Shown here: positions 55,079 through 64,000 of the stretch, in pieces
Layout: every line of letters starts with the position of its first letter
How positions within the stretch are numbered: the stretch's first letter is position 1
DNA from: Alcanivorax borkumensis SK2
GTDB lineage: Bacteria > Pseudomonadota > Gammaproteobacteria > Pseudomonadales > Alcanivoracaceae
Reading direction: 5' to 3'
Length of the DNA stretch: 64,000 bases
Assembly (NCBI RefSeq): GCF_000009365.1
Contig: NC_008260.1
Span: forward strand, 62,001 to 126,000
Made by a program: the position numbers and the translations under genes
Notes under the pieces: model-generated
What the model was told of the DNA's origin: nothing
Databases searched by the model: none
What the model saw: the letters and a program-made list of their open reading frames with translations, nothing else

Positions 55079-55447
55079 TCAGGCGTCGTCCAGCATGCGG
55101 TTGACCGTTTGTAGGAGCACGTCTTCGTCCACCGGCTTGGTCAGGTAATCCCGAGCGCCTTGGCGTTTCCCCCAGACACGGTCCGTTTCCTGATCTTTGG
55201 TGGTGACGATAACAATGGGGATATGGGCAGTATCGGCGCCTTTAGTGAGTTGTCGGGTGGCTTGGAAACCGTTAAGGCCAGGCATTACCACATCCATCAA
55301 GACCAGCTCGGGGAGTTCGGAGCGCGCGGTGGCAACGCCATCAGCGCCGTTGGCGGCCTCGATCACCTCGTGGCCATGTCTTTCTAGAATCTCGCGCAAC
55401 TTGTAAGTTTCAGTGGGCGAGTCATCCACAATCAGAATACGTGCCAT
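55079..55447 (-). CDS. pilH: Response regulator PilH
   Basis: 122 residues, a single receiver. Acid pocket Asp-Asp in LIVDDSPTE, phosphoacceptor in LVLMDVVMPGLNGF, Thr in VIVTTKDQE, Lys in YLTKPVDED. Ends at about the receiver edge, so it has no output domain. In P. aeruginosa PilH opposes or balances PilG in setting cAMP and pilus retraction. It lies 33 bases after pilG. Confidence 0.95.
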   Translation of the reverse strand: MARILIVDDSPTETYKLREILERHGHEVIEAANGADGVATARSELPELVLMDVVMPGLNGFQATRQLTKGADTAHIPIVIVTTKDQETDRVWGKRQGARDYLTKPVDEDVLLQTVNRMLDDA

Positions 55448-55479
55448 CTTTTCCTCTTCAGGTTTAGCGGCTTAACCGC

Positions 55480-55863
55480 TTAACCATTGATATGCTGACG
55501 AATGGCACCCAAAAGCTCGTCTTTGGAAAACGGCTTGGTCAGGTACTCATCGGAACCAACGATGCGTCCCTTGGCCTTGTCAAACAGGCCATCTTTGGAC
55601 GACAGCATGATCACCGGGGTTGCCTTGAAGGCGCTATTATTTTTGATCAGCGCGCAGGTCTGATAACCATCGAGACGCGGCATCATGATATCGACGAAAA
55701 TGATATGGGGCTTGCTGTCGGCGATTTTGGCCAAGGCATCGAAGCCATCGGTGGCCGTGATTACTTCACAGCCTGCTTTCTTTAACAAAGTCTCGGCGGT
55801 ACGACGAATCGTCTTGGAATCGTCGATTACCATTACCTTGAGGTCTTGGAAATTGTCAGTCAT
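55480..55863 (-). CDS. pilG: Response regulator PilG
   Basis: 127 residues from ATG 55863; a TTG at 55878 is upstream and weaker. A single receiver with Asp-Asp in VMVIDDSKTIRR, phosphoacceptor in IIFVDIMMPRLDGY, Ser/Ala region in IMLSSKDGLFD and Lys in YLTKPFSKDE. First gene of the Chp operon; its promoter lies in the 312-bp gap that also serves gshB. Drives pilus extension in P. aeruginosa. Confidence 0.96.
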   Translation of the reverse strand: MTDNFQDLKVMVIDDSKTIRRTAETLLKKAGCEVITATDGFDALAKIADSKPHIIFVDIMMPRLDGYQTCALIKNNSAFKATPVIMLSSKDGLFDKAKGRIVGSDEYLTKPFSKDELLGAIRQHING

Positions 55864-56175
55864 GGAAACTGCCTTCAACCGTGGACCGTAATTGGCCGCA
55901 ACTTATTGTAATTTTTAGCCTTTCTAATGACTTTCTGAGCGGGACTTGTAGCGTCGTTAGCCCATGCGAAGTTTTTAACATAGATTCTATATTCAATCTA
56001 TAAGGCCTTATGAAACTTGAGAAAATGTCCCGCTAACGGCCTTACTTAATAAGCGTCGGCGCCAATAGCGAACCGCTCTGTGCGCTGCTAACATTGCTTG
56101 GTTCATAGCACAGATCGTACCAATTCCCCCGCCGGCAGCGATTGAGTTGCCTGCGCCTTATAGAACGGAGACCCC
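55864..56175. promoter_or_regulatory. Divergent pilG/gshB control region (312 bp) with inverted repeats
   Basis: Two inverted repeats can be seen: ATAGATT (55980-55986) with AATCTAT (55995-56001), spaced by 8 bases, and AGCGGGAC (55938-55945) with GTCCCGCT (56027-56034), 8-bp arms that enclose the first one. The nesting is symmetric enough to suggest regulator binding or a cruciform. No open reading frame fits this gap. Promoters for both directions should lie here. Confidence 0.5.
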
Positions 56176-57129
56176 ATGAGCCTGCGTGTTGGTGTGGTGA
56201 TGGACCCTATCGCCAAAATCAAACCCTGGAAAGATACCACCTTTGCCATGCTGCTGGAGGCACAGCGGCGCGGCTGGTCTCTGCTTTATATGGAGCCGGG
56301 GGACCTGTACATACGTGATGGTCGCACCTTTGCCATCACTCGGACACTGTCTGTCACCGACAATAACGACGATTGGTACCGCCTGGCCGATACTGTGAAT
56401 CACGACCTAGCGGATTTGGATATTATTCTGATGCGTCAGGATCCGCCGTTTAATGCGGAATACATCTATGCGACCTACCTGCTCGAAAAGGCAGAGCAGG
56501 AAGGGGTGATGGTGGTGAATCGTCCGGGCAGCGTGCGTGATAGTAATGAAAAACTGTTCGCTACTGATTTCCCGCAGTGTTGTGCGCCGACACTGGTATC
56601 GAGTCAGTCCACCCTGCTGCGAGATTTTGTACAGGAGTTTGGTGATACGGTGATGAAGCCGCTGGACGGCATGGGCGGTAGCAATATTTTCCGAGTACGC
56701 AAAGATAGCCCGAACATTTCGGTGGTGATCGAGGTACTGACCCAGCACGGTAAGACGCCGATCATGGCGCAACGCTTTGTGCCGGAAATTACTGAAGGGG
56801 ACAAGCGCATTCTGATGATCAACGGAGAGCCGGTGCCCTATGCGTTGGCGCGGATTCCCAAAGAAGGCGAGTTACGAGGCAATCTGGCGGCGGGGGGGAC
56901 TGGGCAGGGCCGGGAGTTGAGTGACAGGGATCGCTGGATTTGTGAACAGGTGGGGCCGACGCTGAAGCGCAAAGGACTTTATTTTGTGGGGCTCGACGTA
57001 ATTGGTGACTACCTCACAGAAATCAATGTGACTAGCCCTACTTGTGTCCGAGAGTTGGATGCGATTTTTGATATCAACATTGCCGGGCAGTTATTTGACG
57101 CTCTGCTCGAGTTGCGGTCGACATCATAG
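56176..57129 (+). CDS. gshB: Glutathione synthetase
   Basis: 317 residues, standard length. An N-domain begins LRVGVVMDPIAKIKPWKDTT and the ATP-grasp domain has VMKPLDGMGGSNIFRV (glycine-rich ATP loop), FVPEITEGDKRILMINGEP and the C-terminal INVTSPTCVRELD substrate motif. It joins gamma-glutamylcysteine and glycine with ATP. It sits between pilG and tonB as in P. aeruginosa (PA0407). CGGAGA precedes the ATG. The glutathione made supports the frmA/fghA, gloA and ggt genes elsewhere in the window. Confidence 0.97.
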   Translation: MSLRVGVVMDPIAKIKPWKDTTFAMLLEAQRRGWSLLYMEPGDLYIRDGRTFAITRTLSVTDNNDDWYRLADTVNHDLADLDIILMRQDPPFNAEYIYATYLLEKAEQEGVMVVNRPGSVRDSNEKLFATDFPQCCAPTLVSSQSTLLRDFVQEFGDTVMKPLDGMGGSNIFRVRKDSPNISVVIEVLTQHGKTPIMAQRFVPEITEGDKRILMINGEPVPYALARIPKEGELRGNLAAGGTGQGRELSDRDRWICEQVGPTLKRKGLYFVGLDVIGDYLTEINVTSPTCVRELDAIFDINIAGQLFDALLELRSTS

Positions 57130-57171
57130 ATCCGACCGCAGGGGCGGGACACACTGGCTGCTACCCTAGTG

Positions 57172-57190
57172 TGGCGGGTGTTGCCCGCCA
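57172..57190. repeat. 7-bp hairpin between gshB and tonB
   Basis: TGGCGGG (57172-57178) and CCCGCCA (57184-57190) pair with loop TGTTG, and a CACACT/AGTGTG pair lies just before it. No T run. It may separate gshB and tonB messages. Confidence 0.5.
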
Positions 57191-57247
57191 TGATTGGAAT
57201 CCAATGGTTAACTAAAGTCGTCTAAGAGTTGTAGTGAAAACAATAAT

Positions 57248-58126
57248 ATGGAATCAAACCCTGCATCTGCTACCGCTTCTGATCGCCTCACCTTCACGGC
57301 TTTTCTTGCGTTGGCATTTCATGGCATTTTGATCTTCGGGGTGAGCTTTGCCCCGGAACTGCAGCGTGCGGCTCCCCATACCTTGGAAGTAACCCTAGCC
57401 CAACATCATAGCGATAGTGAGCCAGAGGAAGCAGATTTCATTGCACAGAGTAACCAGCACGGTTCCGGGGATCAGGCTGACAAGCGGGAGCTTACCACTA
57501 CCGAGCAGGCTGATTTTGCTGACAGTCAGCTGGAAAAGGTGCAGCTCAAGGAAAAGACTACCCAGGAACGCAGGGATCGGGTCAGCCAGGAGCTGGTGAT
57601 TACCACGGCCCAGGACAGTGAAGATAAGGTTAGTGCGGACCAGAAAAAAAAGACTGATCCTAAACCTTTGAAAGTGGCTAAACAGGAAAACCTGCAGGAT
57701 CTGAGCCAGCAGATTGCCAGCTTGCAGGCACGGCTGGATGAACAGAAACAGGCTTACGCCAAGCGTCCCCGGGTACGTCGCCTGACATCAGTTTCTACCA
57801 AGGCTCACTTTGAAGCGGTCTACATCGATGGCTTTCGTCGCAAAGTGGAAACGATGGGGACCCGTAACTTTCCTGCCCGGGCACTGAGCAGCAACACATA
57901 CGGAGCGGCGCGCCTGATGGTGGCGATCCAGAAAGATGGCACCCTAAAAGAAGTGCGACTGCTTAAATCCTCAGGCCATAAATTCCTTGATCAAGCGGCG
58001 ATTCAGAGCGTGCGATTGGCTGCACCGTTCGATACATTCACGACTGAAATGAGCCGGAAGATGGATGTGCTGGAAATTATCCGTACCTGGAAATTCGATA
58101 GTAATCGCAGGGTGTCGTCTAAGTAG
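57248..58126 (+). CDS. Energy transducer TonB (tonB3-like)
   Basis: 292 residues. One membrane helix (FTAFLALAFHGILIFGVSF, near 17-35), a long charged linker (about 45-180) without the proline-rich PEPK repeats of classical TonB, a coiled-coil stretch around 150-170, and a C-terminal TonB domain (residues about 185-285; AARLMVAIQKDGTLKEVRLLKSSGHKFLDQAA). Next to gshB and pilG this is the counterpart of P. aeruginosa tonB3, required there for twitching motility and pilus assembly. ExbB/ExbD genes are not adjacent. The ATG has a weak ribosome binding site. Confidence 0.88.
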   Translation: MESNPASATASDRLTFTAFLALAFHGILIFGVSFAPELQRAAPHTLEVTLAQHHSDSEPEEADFIAQSNQHGSGDQADKRELTTTEQADFADSQLEKVQLKEKTTQERRDRVSQELVITTAQDSEDKVSADQKKKTDPKPLKVAKQENLQDLSQQIASLQARLDEQKQAYAKRPRVRRLTSVSTKAHFEAVYIDGFRRKVETMGTRNFPARALSSNTYGAARLMVAIQKDGTLKEVRLLKSSGHKFLDQAAIQSVRLAAPFDTFTTEMSRKMDVLEIIRTWKFDSNRRVSSK

Positions 58127-58297
58127 TGGCTTTCACAAAGATAGGGTAGAGCTGGGCATGGGTGCATGTTGTTTCGCTGGCCACTGAAGTAAAATCAACC
58201 TAGGGCCGTGGCGCTGCTGGTACGTTTCGGCAATAGCATCGAATTGGCGATAGGCTTGTCGCTTGCAGCCCTCTCTTCTGCCCCGGATACTGTGTCC

Positions 58298-58858
58298 ATG
58301 GAAAACTCACCTTTGAAATACCAGTTGCTGGTGGCCATGCCACAAATGGCCGATCCGGATTTTGAACATTCCGTTACCTATATCGTTGAACATAGTAGTG
58401 AAGGGGCCATGGGGCTGACGCTTAATCGTCCGGTGCAAATCAGCCTGGGCGATATTCTCAGCGACATGGATATCGAGATCGAAGTGCCGCCGTCGGAACG
58501 ACATCGGGTGGTGGCCGGTGGGCCAGTACAGCAGGAGGCCGGCTTTGTACTGCATAGCGCGGCTACCCGCTGGCACGCCAGCATTCCTCTCAGCGATGGA
58601 CTGATTCTCACCACTAGCCGCGATATCCTGGAAGCCATCGCTATTGGTGAAGGCCCTGAACAATCGCTCATTTGTCTTGGTTATGCTGGGTGGGATGCCG
58701 GTCAGTTGGAACAGGAGCTAGTCGATAATGCCTGGCTCAGCACTCCCGCCAGCCGCGAATTGGTGCTTGAGACACCTTTTGAACAAACTTGGCACGCTGC
58801 CGCTGCCCGCATTGGTGTTGATATGAGCCTGATCGCTACGCAGGCGGGGCATTGTTGA
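58298..58858 (+). CDS. UPF0301 family protein YqgE/AlgH
   Basis: 186 residues from ATG 58298 (MENSPLKYQLLVAMPQMADP, the standard start); the longer frame to 58208 lacks family similarity. Contains LNRPVQISLGDIL, FVLHSA and LGYAGWDAGQLEQEL. It sits between tonB and ruvX as in P. aeruginosa (algH). The family has no proven activity. It forms a transcription unit with ruvX, 79 bases downstream. Confidence 0.93.
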   Translation: MENSPLKYQLLVAMPQMADPDFEHSVTYIVEHSSEGAMGLTLNRPVQISLGDILSDMDIEIEVPPSERHRVVAGGPVQQEAGFVLHSAATRWHASIPLSDGLILTTSRDILEAIAIGEGPEQSLICLGYAGWDAGQLEQELVDNAWLSTPASRELVLETPFEQTWHAAAARIGVDMSLIATQAGHC

Positions 58859-58937
58859 CTCACGCTGACATGCCGAAGGCTCCATACAACACCCGGTGCC
58901 AGCCTGGGGTGTCTAGCGTGGAGTATGCCGTCTCATT

Positions 58938-59339
58938 ATGATTTTAGCCTTTGATTACGGTACACAAAAAATCGGAGTGGCCAGCGGTAACGAGCTGCTG
59001 GGTACCGCCACTCCTCTGAAAGCCTTGCCTTGCAAAAACACCCAGCCCAACTGGGATGACATTGCCGCGCTGCTAAAAGAGTGGGAGCCGGAAGCATTGG
59101 TGGTTGGTTTGCCGCTCAATATGGATGGCAGCGACAGTGAATCTACTGTCCGCGCGCGAAAATTTGCCAATCGTTTGCACGGACGCTTCGGCAAAAAAGT
59201 GTGGTTGATCGATGAGCGACTGAGCACCCGCGAAGCCCGCGAACGTACCGGTATTAAGAAAGCAGATAGCCGGGTAGATTCTATGGCGGCGGTGATTATT
59301 GCTGAAGGTTTCTTTGCGGGTGATGCAAAGGTCTTTTAA
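58938..59339 (+). CDS. ruvX: Holliday junction resolvase-like RNase RuvX (YqgF)
   Basis: 133 residues with the RNase H-like motifs: AFDYGTQKIGVASG (first Asp), ALVVGLPLNMDGSDSESTVRA, VWLIDERLSTREARE (middle acidic) and KKADSRVDSMAAVIIAEGF (last acidic). Standard length. In E. coli YqgF acts in pre-16S rRNA 5' end processing. Same position as in P. aeruginosa (PA0404), after yqgE. Confidence 0.95.
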   Translation: MILAFDYGTQKIGVASGNELLGTATPLKALPCKNTQPNWDDIAALLKEWEPEALVVGLPLNMDGSDSESTVRARKFANRLHGRFGKKVWLIDERLSTREARERTGIKKADSRVDSMAAVIIAEGFFAGDAKVF

Positions 59340-59341
59340 TT

Positions 59342-60268
59342 TTAGCGCGACTGCTCCCGTTCCCATTCCGGCGGTTTCCATAGATGTTTCAGGCGCTGCG
59401 TTAGCGGGCCTTTCTGGCCCATGGCTCGGAACATGTCCAGGTATTCGTGGCACCAGTTCACCACCAGACTGTTGCTATACACCGGGCGGGTGATGCCGTA
59501 CTCCACTGGCTGGTCGTTTTTTTCTTCCACGAAGGTGCCGAACAGACGGTCCCAAATAATAAAGACACCGGCATAGTTTTGGTCGATGTATTCCGGGTTG
59601 CGGCCATGGTGGACACGGTGGTGGCTGGGGGTATTGAAAATGAATTCGATGGCCGGGTGCAGCTTGCCCACCAGAGTGGTGTGAATAAGGTATTGGTACA
59701 CCAGCGATAGCGCATAGCACACCCCGATCCACACCGGGTTGAAGCCCAGGAACGCCAGCGGCACGTAGAACAGCCAGCCACCATTAAAAATGTTGGTAGC
59801 GTTTTGACGCATGGCGGTGGAGAAGTTCATTCGCTCGGAAGAGTGGTGGGTCACATGGGCGGCCCAGAACCAGCGCACCCGGTGAGAGGTGCGATGGAAG
59901 CCGTAGTAACAGAAGTCCACCAGCAACCACAGGCCAATGGCCGTGAATAGGGTCAACTCCACGTCCAGTAGACGGTGTTGGTAGGCAAAGGCATACACCG
60001 GAAAAGCAATCAGCCCGGCGAACAGCAGTTCGGTGGTTTGATAGCCTGCTCCCAGCATGAAATTCAGCCACGATTCACGACCATCCACCAACCGATTGTT
60101 GTGGCGAATCTTGCGGTACTCCCACAGAAACAGGCCGATAAAGAGTGGCGTTGCCACCACGAAAATCAGTTGCCGTGCATCCAGAGCTAGCCAGTTGGGC
60201 AGCACATTCCAGAGTGGTGCCAGGCCGCTGTTTTGCCAGACATTGTTGAACCAGTCCATTAGTGCCAT
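59342..60268 (-). CDS. Sterol desaturase / fatty acid hydroxylase family protein
   Basis: 308 residues from ATG 60268 with GAGG before it. Membrane helices at about 30-50, 70-95 and 105-125, and the His clusters FHRTSH, HVTHHSS and HRVHHG that bind the diiron centre. The diiron hydroxylase fold includes C-5 sterol desaturase, alkylglycerol monooxygenase and fatty-acid hydroxylases. The gene is divergent from an AraC regulator, 133 bases apart, which may control it. Sterols are not made by most of these bacteria, so a hydroxylase of lipids or alkyl glycerols is more likely. It converges on ruvX with only two bases between stops. Confidence 0.88.
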   Translation of the reverse strand: MALMDWFNNVWQNSGLAPLWNVLPNWLALDARQLIFVVATPLFIGLFLWEYRKIRHNNRLVDGRESWLNFMLGAGYQTTELLFAGLIAFPVYAFAYQHRLLDVELTLFTAIGLWLLVDFCYYGFHRTSHRVRWFWAAHVTHHSSERMNFSTAMRQNATNIFNGGWLFYVPLAFLGFNPVWIGVCYALSLVYQYLIHTTLVGKLHPAIEFIFNTPSHHRVHHGRNPEYIDQNYAGVFIIWDRLFGTFVEEKNDQPVEYGITRPVYSNSLVVNWCHEYLDMFRAMGQKGPLTQRLKHLWKPPEWEREQSR

Positions 60269-60401
60269 GGGAGCCTCGAGATTGGTGAGGAGCGTGGTAG
60301 AGCTGGCAGTGTGCGACAAGTACGACTTCCTGTATTGACGATCTGTGCCTTATTTTTGACAATTGGCGCCAATAGGGCAACGTTGTCGATAAGGAGATCC
60401 C

Positions 60402-61412
60402 ATGGCCACCGCCATGCGCGTTACTGGTGCTTGGGTGCAACTGCTCACGGATTGGCTTGATCGAGAAAACCTGCCGGCTCCGACATTGCGAGCCGTGCTG
60501 GACAGCCGATCCCCTGCGGATTTGGTGCCGCTGCCGTTATGGCGGGATTTATTGCAGCAAGCGGTGGCGTTGCGCCCGGAGCGGCTGGCGCCAGGGCTGG
60601 AAATTGGCGCCCTAATACAGCCCCGTCATGTGGGTATGTTGGGATATCTGATTCTCACCTGCCGGACCTTGGGCGAGGCCATGCTCGCCTACCAGCGCTA
60701 TGAAACCCTGTTCTATGGCCAGGACATGGTGGAGGCGGTGGGGGAAGGCGATCAGATATTGGTGCGTTGGCCCGGCGAAATTACCACTGGGGAGCTGGCG
60801 GATAGCGTCGCCATAGCGGCGTTGATCAGCTTTCTACGCCGGCAAGTGGACGCCCCCCCGGTGCCGGCCCAGGTAGCGTTCGCCTTTGCCGCCCCCGCGG
60901 CGCCGGTTCGGGCAGCGTATGAGGCTTTCTTTGGTTGTGAAGTGGTTTTTGAACAGGCACATACTTGCGTGGCCTTTCCTGTGCATTTTCTCGCCATTGC
61001 CTTGCCGCACAGCGACCCGAGCATGCGTAGCCTGCTGGACCGGCAAGCCCAGGCCATGCTGTCGGCGTTGCCGGGGTCCGGTAGTTTTGATCGGGCACTG
61101 CAACACGCCATGGTGAGGTTAATGCCGGAAGCGGCAGTGACCTTGCCGCGGCTGGCCGCTGAGCTGCATATGTCTGTGCGGACGCTGCAGCGGCGCCTTA
61201 CGCAGAGGCAATTAACCTGGCGAGAGTTGCTGGATCGTACTCGCGAGCAGTTGGCGCGCCATTACCTGGCAGACCGGTCGCTGACCTTGGGGGATATTGC
61301 CCTGTTGTTGGGGTTTTCCGAACACAGTGCTTTCAGTCGTGCCTACCGGCGCTGGACGGGTACGACGCCGGCGCGTACCCGCAAGCAGATGGGGGAGGCA
61401 TACAAGCCATGA
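60402..61412 (+). CDS. AraC family transcriptional regulator (Arabinose_bd type)
   Basis: 336 residues. The N-terminal domain (about 20-200) is the Arabinose_bd type found in OruR-like regulators, with LEIGALIQPRHVGMLGYLILT. The C-terminal HTH (about 235-330) includes LAAELHMSVRTLQRRLTQRQLTWRELLDRT and a second helix-turn-helix IALLLGFSEHSAFSRAYRRWTGTTP. AAGGAGA precedes the ATG. It is divergent from the sterol desaturase gene, its most likely target. Confidence 0.93.
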   Translation: MATAMRVTGAWVQLLTDWLDRENLPAPTLRAVLDSRSPADLVPLPLWRDLLQQAVALRPERLAPGLEIGALIQPRHVGMLGYLILTCRTLGEAMLAYQRYETLFYGQDMVEAVGEGDQILVRWPGEITTGELADSVAIAALISFLRRQVDAPPVPAQVAFAFAAPAAPVRAAYEAFFGCEVVFEQAHTCVAFPVHFLAIALPHSDPSMRSLLDRQAQAMLSALPGSGSFDRALQHAMVRLMPEAAVTLPRLAAELHMSVRTLQRRLTQRQLTWRELLDRTREQLARHYLADRSLTLGDIALLLGFSEHSAFSRAYRRWTGTTPARTRKQMGEAYKP

Positions 61413-61443
61413 ATGTTGTGGTTGCAACACGCCTTGCCGGACT

Positions 61444-62289
61444 TTACTGGCTCAAGTGATAAAAGTGGTACCTGAGGTGATCATCAATGAAGCTGGCGAT
61501 AAAGAAATAGGAGTGATCGTAACCGGGCTGAATGCGTAGGGTGATTGGTACGCCAGCTTCTTCGCAGGCGGCGCTTAATGCTTCCGGGCGAAGCTGGCCG
61601 TCGCGGTAGAAATTATCCGCGTCTCCTTGATCCACCATTAGCGGCAGCGGGCTGCCGCTGCGTTTGAGTAGCTCGCAGCTATCCCACGCTTTCCAGCGTT
61701 CCTTGTCTTCACCCAAATAGCCGCCTAGGGCTTTTTCGCCCCATGGGCATTGGCTGGGGTTGCAGATCGGGGCAAAGGCCGACACTGAGGTGTAGCGGCC
61801 GGGGTTCTTCATCGCACAGACCAGGGCGCCGTGGCCGCCCATGGAATGACCACTGATGGCCTGCTTGCCGTTGAGGGGGAAATGTTCCTGAACCAGCGCG
61901 GGCAATTCTTCCGTTACATAATCGTACATGCGGTAGTGCTGGCTCCAGGGCGACTGGGTGGCATTTACATAGAAGCCGGCACCGGAACCAAAGTCGTAGC
62001 TGTCGTGTTCACCGGGTAGGTCTGTGCCCCGCGGGCTGGTATCCGGACAAACAATGGCCAGCCCTAGTTCGGCTGCAGTTCTGTGAGCGCCGGCTTTCTG
62101 CATGAAATTTTCATCGGTGCAGGTTAGCCCGGACAGCCACCACAGTAGCGGCACATCATTGCCCTCCGCTGCCGGAGGCAGGTAGAGGGCAAAGATCATT
62201 TCGCAGTTGAGTGCCTGGCTGTGATGTTTATAGCGTTTCAACCAGCCACCAAAGGATTTAGTGGCAGAAACCAGTTCGATATCGGACAT
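61444..62289 (-). CDS. fghA: S-formylglutathione hydrolase
   Basis: 281 residues, full length. Ser nucleophile in SGHSMGGHGALVCAM, the His in PGYDHSYFFIASF, Asp in MVDQGDADNFY. It hydrolyses S-formylglutathione to formate and glutathione, the second step in glutathione-dependent formaldehyde oxidation. It follows frmA on the same strand, 78 bases away. AGAGGGG precedes the ATG. Confidence 0.96.
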   Translation of the reverse strand: MSDIELVSATKSFGGWLKRYKHHSQALNCEMIFALYLPPAAEGNDVPLLWWLSGLTCTDENFMQKAGAHRTAAELGLAIVCPDTSPRGTDLPGEHDSYDFGSGAGFYVNATQSPWSQHYRMYDYVTEELPALVQEHFPLNGKQAISGHSMGGHGALVCAMKNPGRYTSVSAFAPICNPSQCPWGEKALGGYLGEDKERWKAWDSCELLKRSGSPLPLMVDQGDADNFYRDGQLRPEALSAACEEAGVPITLRIQPGYDHSYFFIASFIDDHLRYHFYHLSQ

Positions 62290-62367
62290 GAGGCAACCCC
62301 TCTAAAACGGTAGTGGAAGCTCGCCTGCAAGCGATTTTCACCAGCAGGCTGGCTGCCACAGTAAAGG

Positions 62368-64000
<1,633 letters not shown>

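Overview
The window is a chromosomal stretch of a Gram-negative gammaproteobacterium. The best guess is Alcanivorax or a close marine, hydrocarbon-using relative; this rests on gene content and on product similarity recalled from memory, not on a search. Supporting content: a complete Pil-Chp twitching/chemosensory operon with the Pseudomonas-type neighbourhood (gshB, tonB3-like, yqgE, ruvX), a serA/D-2-hydroxyglutarate dehydrogenase divergent pair, an frmA/fghA formaldehyde pair with a divergent LysR gene, and enzymes for long-chain alcohol and aldehyde oxidation (GMC oxidoreductase, coniferyl-type aldehyde dehydrogenase). I saw no rRNA, tRNA, CRISPR array or prophage. The only mobile element is a decayed IS3-family insertion sequence.

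Layout. 1-6.4 kb: an unknown gene cut by the left edge, a zinc-free MDR oxidoreductase, a small exported protein, an OsmC-YcaO fusion, a bacteriohemerythrin and a DUF5062 gene. 6.7-10.3 kb: an FAA-hydrolase family gene overlapping a D-2-hydroxyglutarate dehydrogenase, divergent from serA. 10.3-14.3 kb: an envelope operon of three lipoproteins (COG3014 type, YcfL, LpoB) followed by a CsgG-like exported protein and a strong terminator. 14.4-20.6 kb: an iron-uptake flavoured group (PepSY membrane protein with a Fur-like site, HPP membrane protein, Kef antiporter, TonB-dependent siderophore receptor). 20.7-24.8 kb: SRPBCC protein, GNAT acetyltransferase, gamma-glutamyltransferase, coaD. 25.1-26.3 kb: the IS3 relic. 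26.6-32.3 kb: RIO kinase, then a TetR-controlled block of aldehyde dehydrogenase, Tat-exported lipoprotein subunit and GMC oxidoreductase. 32.3-42.8 kb: housekeeping and membrane genes (YheT-type hydrolase, rsmE, DUF1294, EamA, DJ-1/PfpI, DUF1275, gloA, SPFH/NfeD pair, SlyD-type FKBP, cytochrome b561). 40.8-55.9 kb: pilG-pilH-pilI-pilJ-pilK-chpA-chpB-chpC on the minus strand, running with 4- and 8-base overlaps into a NAPE-PLD-like metallohydrolase and an LpxL-family acyltransferase. 56.2-59.3 kb: gshB, tonB, yqgE, ruvX. 59.3-64 kb: sterol desaturase family protein, AraC regulator, fghA, frmA and a LysR gene cut by the right edge.

How the genes fit together. Surface motility is the main theme: the Pil-Chp system senses and relays signals to type IV pili, and the TonB-like protein beyond gshB is the counterpart of the P. 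aeruginosa tonB3 needed for twitching. Glutathione chemistry recurs (gshB, ggt, gloA, frmA, fghA). Several intergenic gaps hold long inverted repeats of about 55-120 bp that look like REP/MITE-type elements. The most unusual point is the fusion of the chemosensory operon to two lipid-type enzymes by overlapping reading frames. A second is the alcohol/aldehyde oxidation block, with a Tat lipoprotein partner and a perfect 18-bp palindrome as probable operator.
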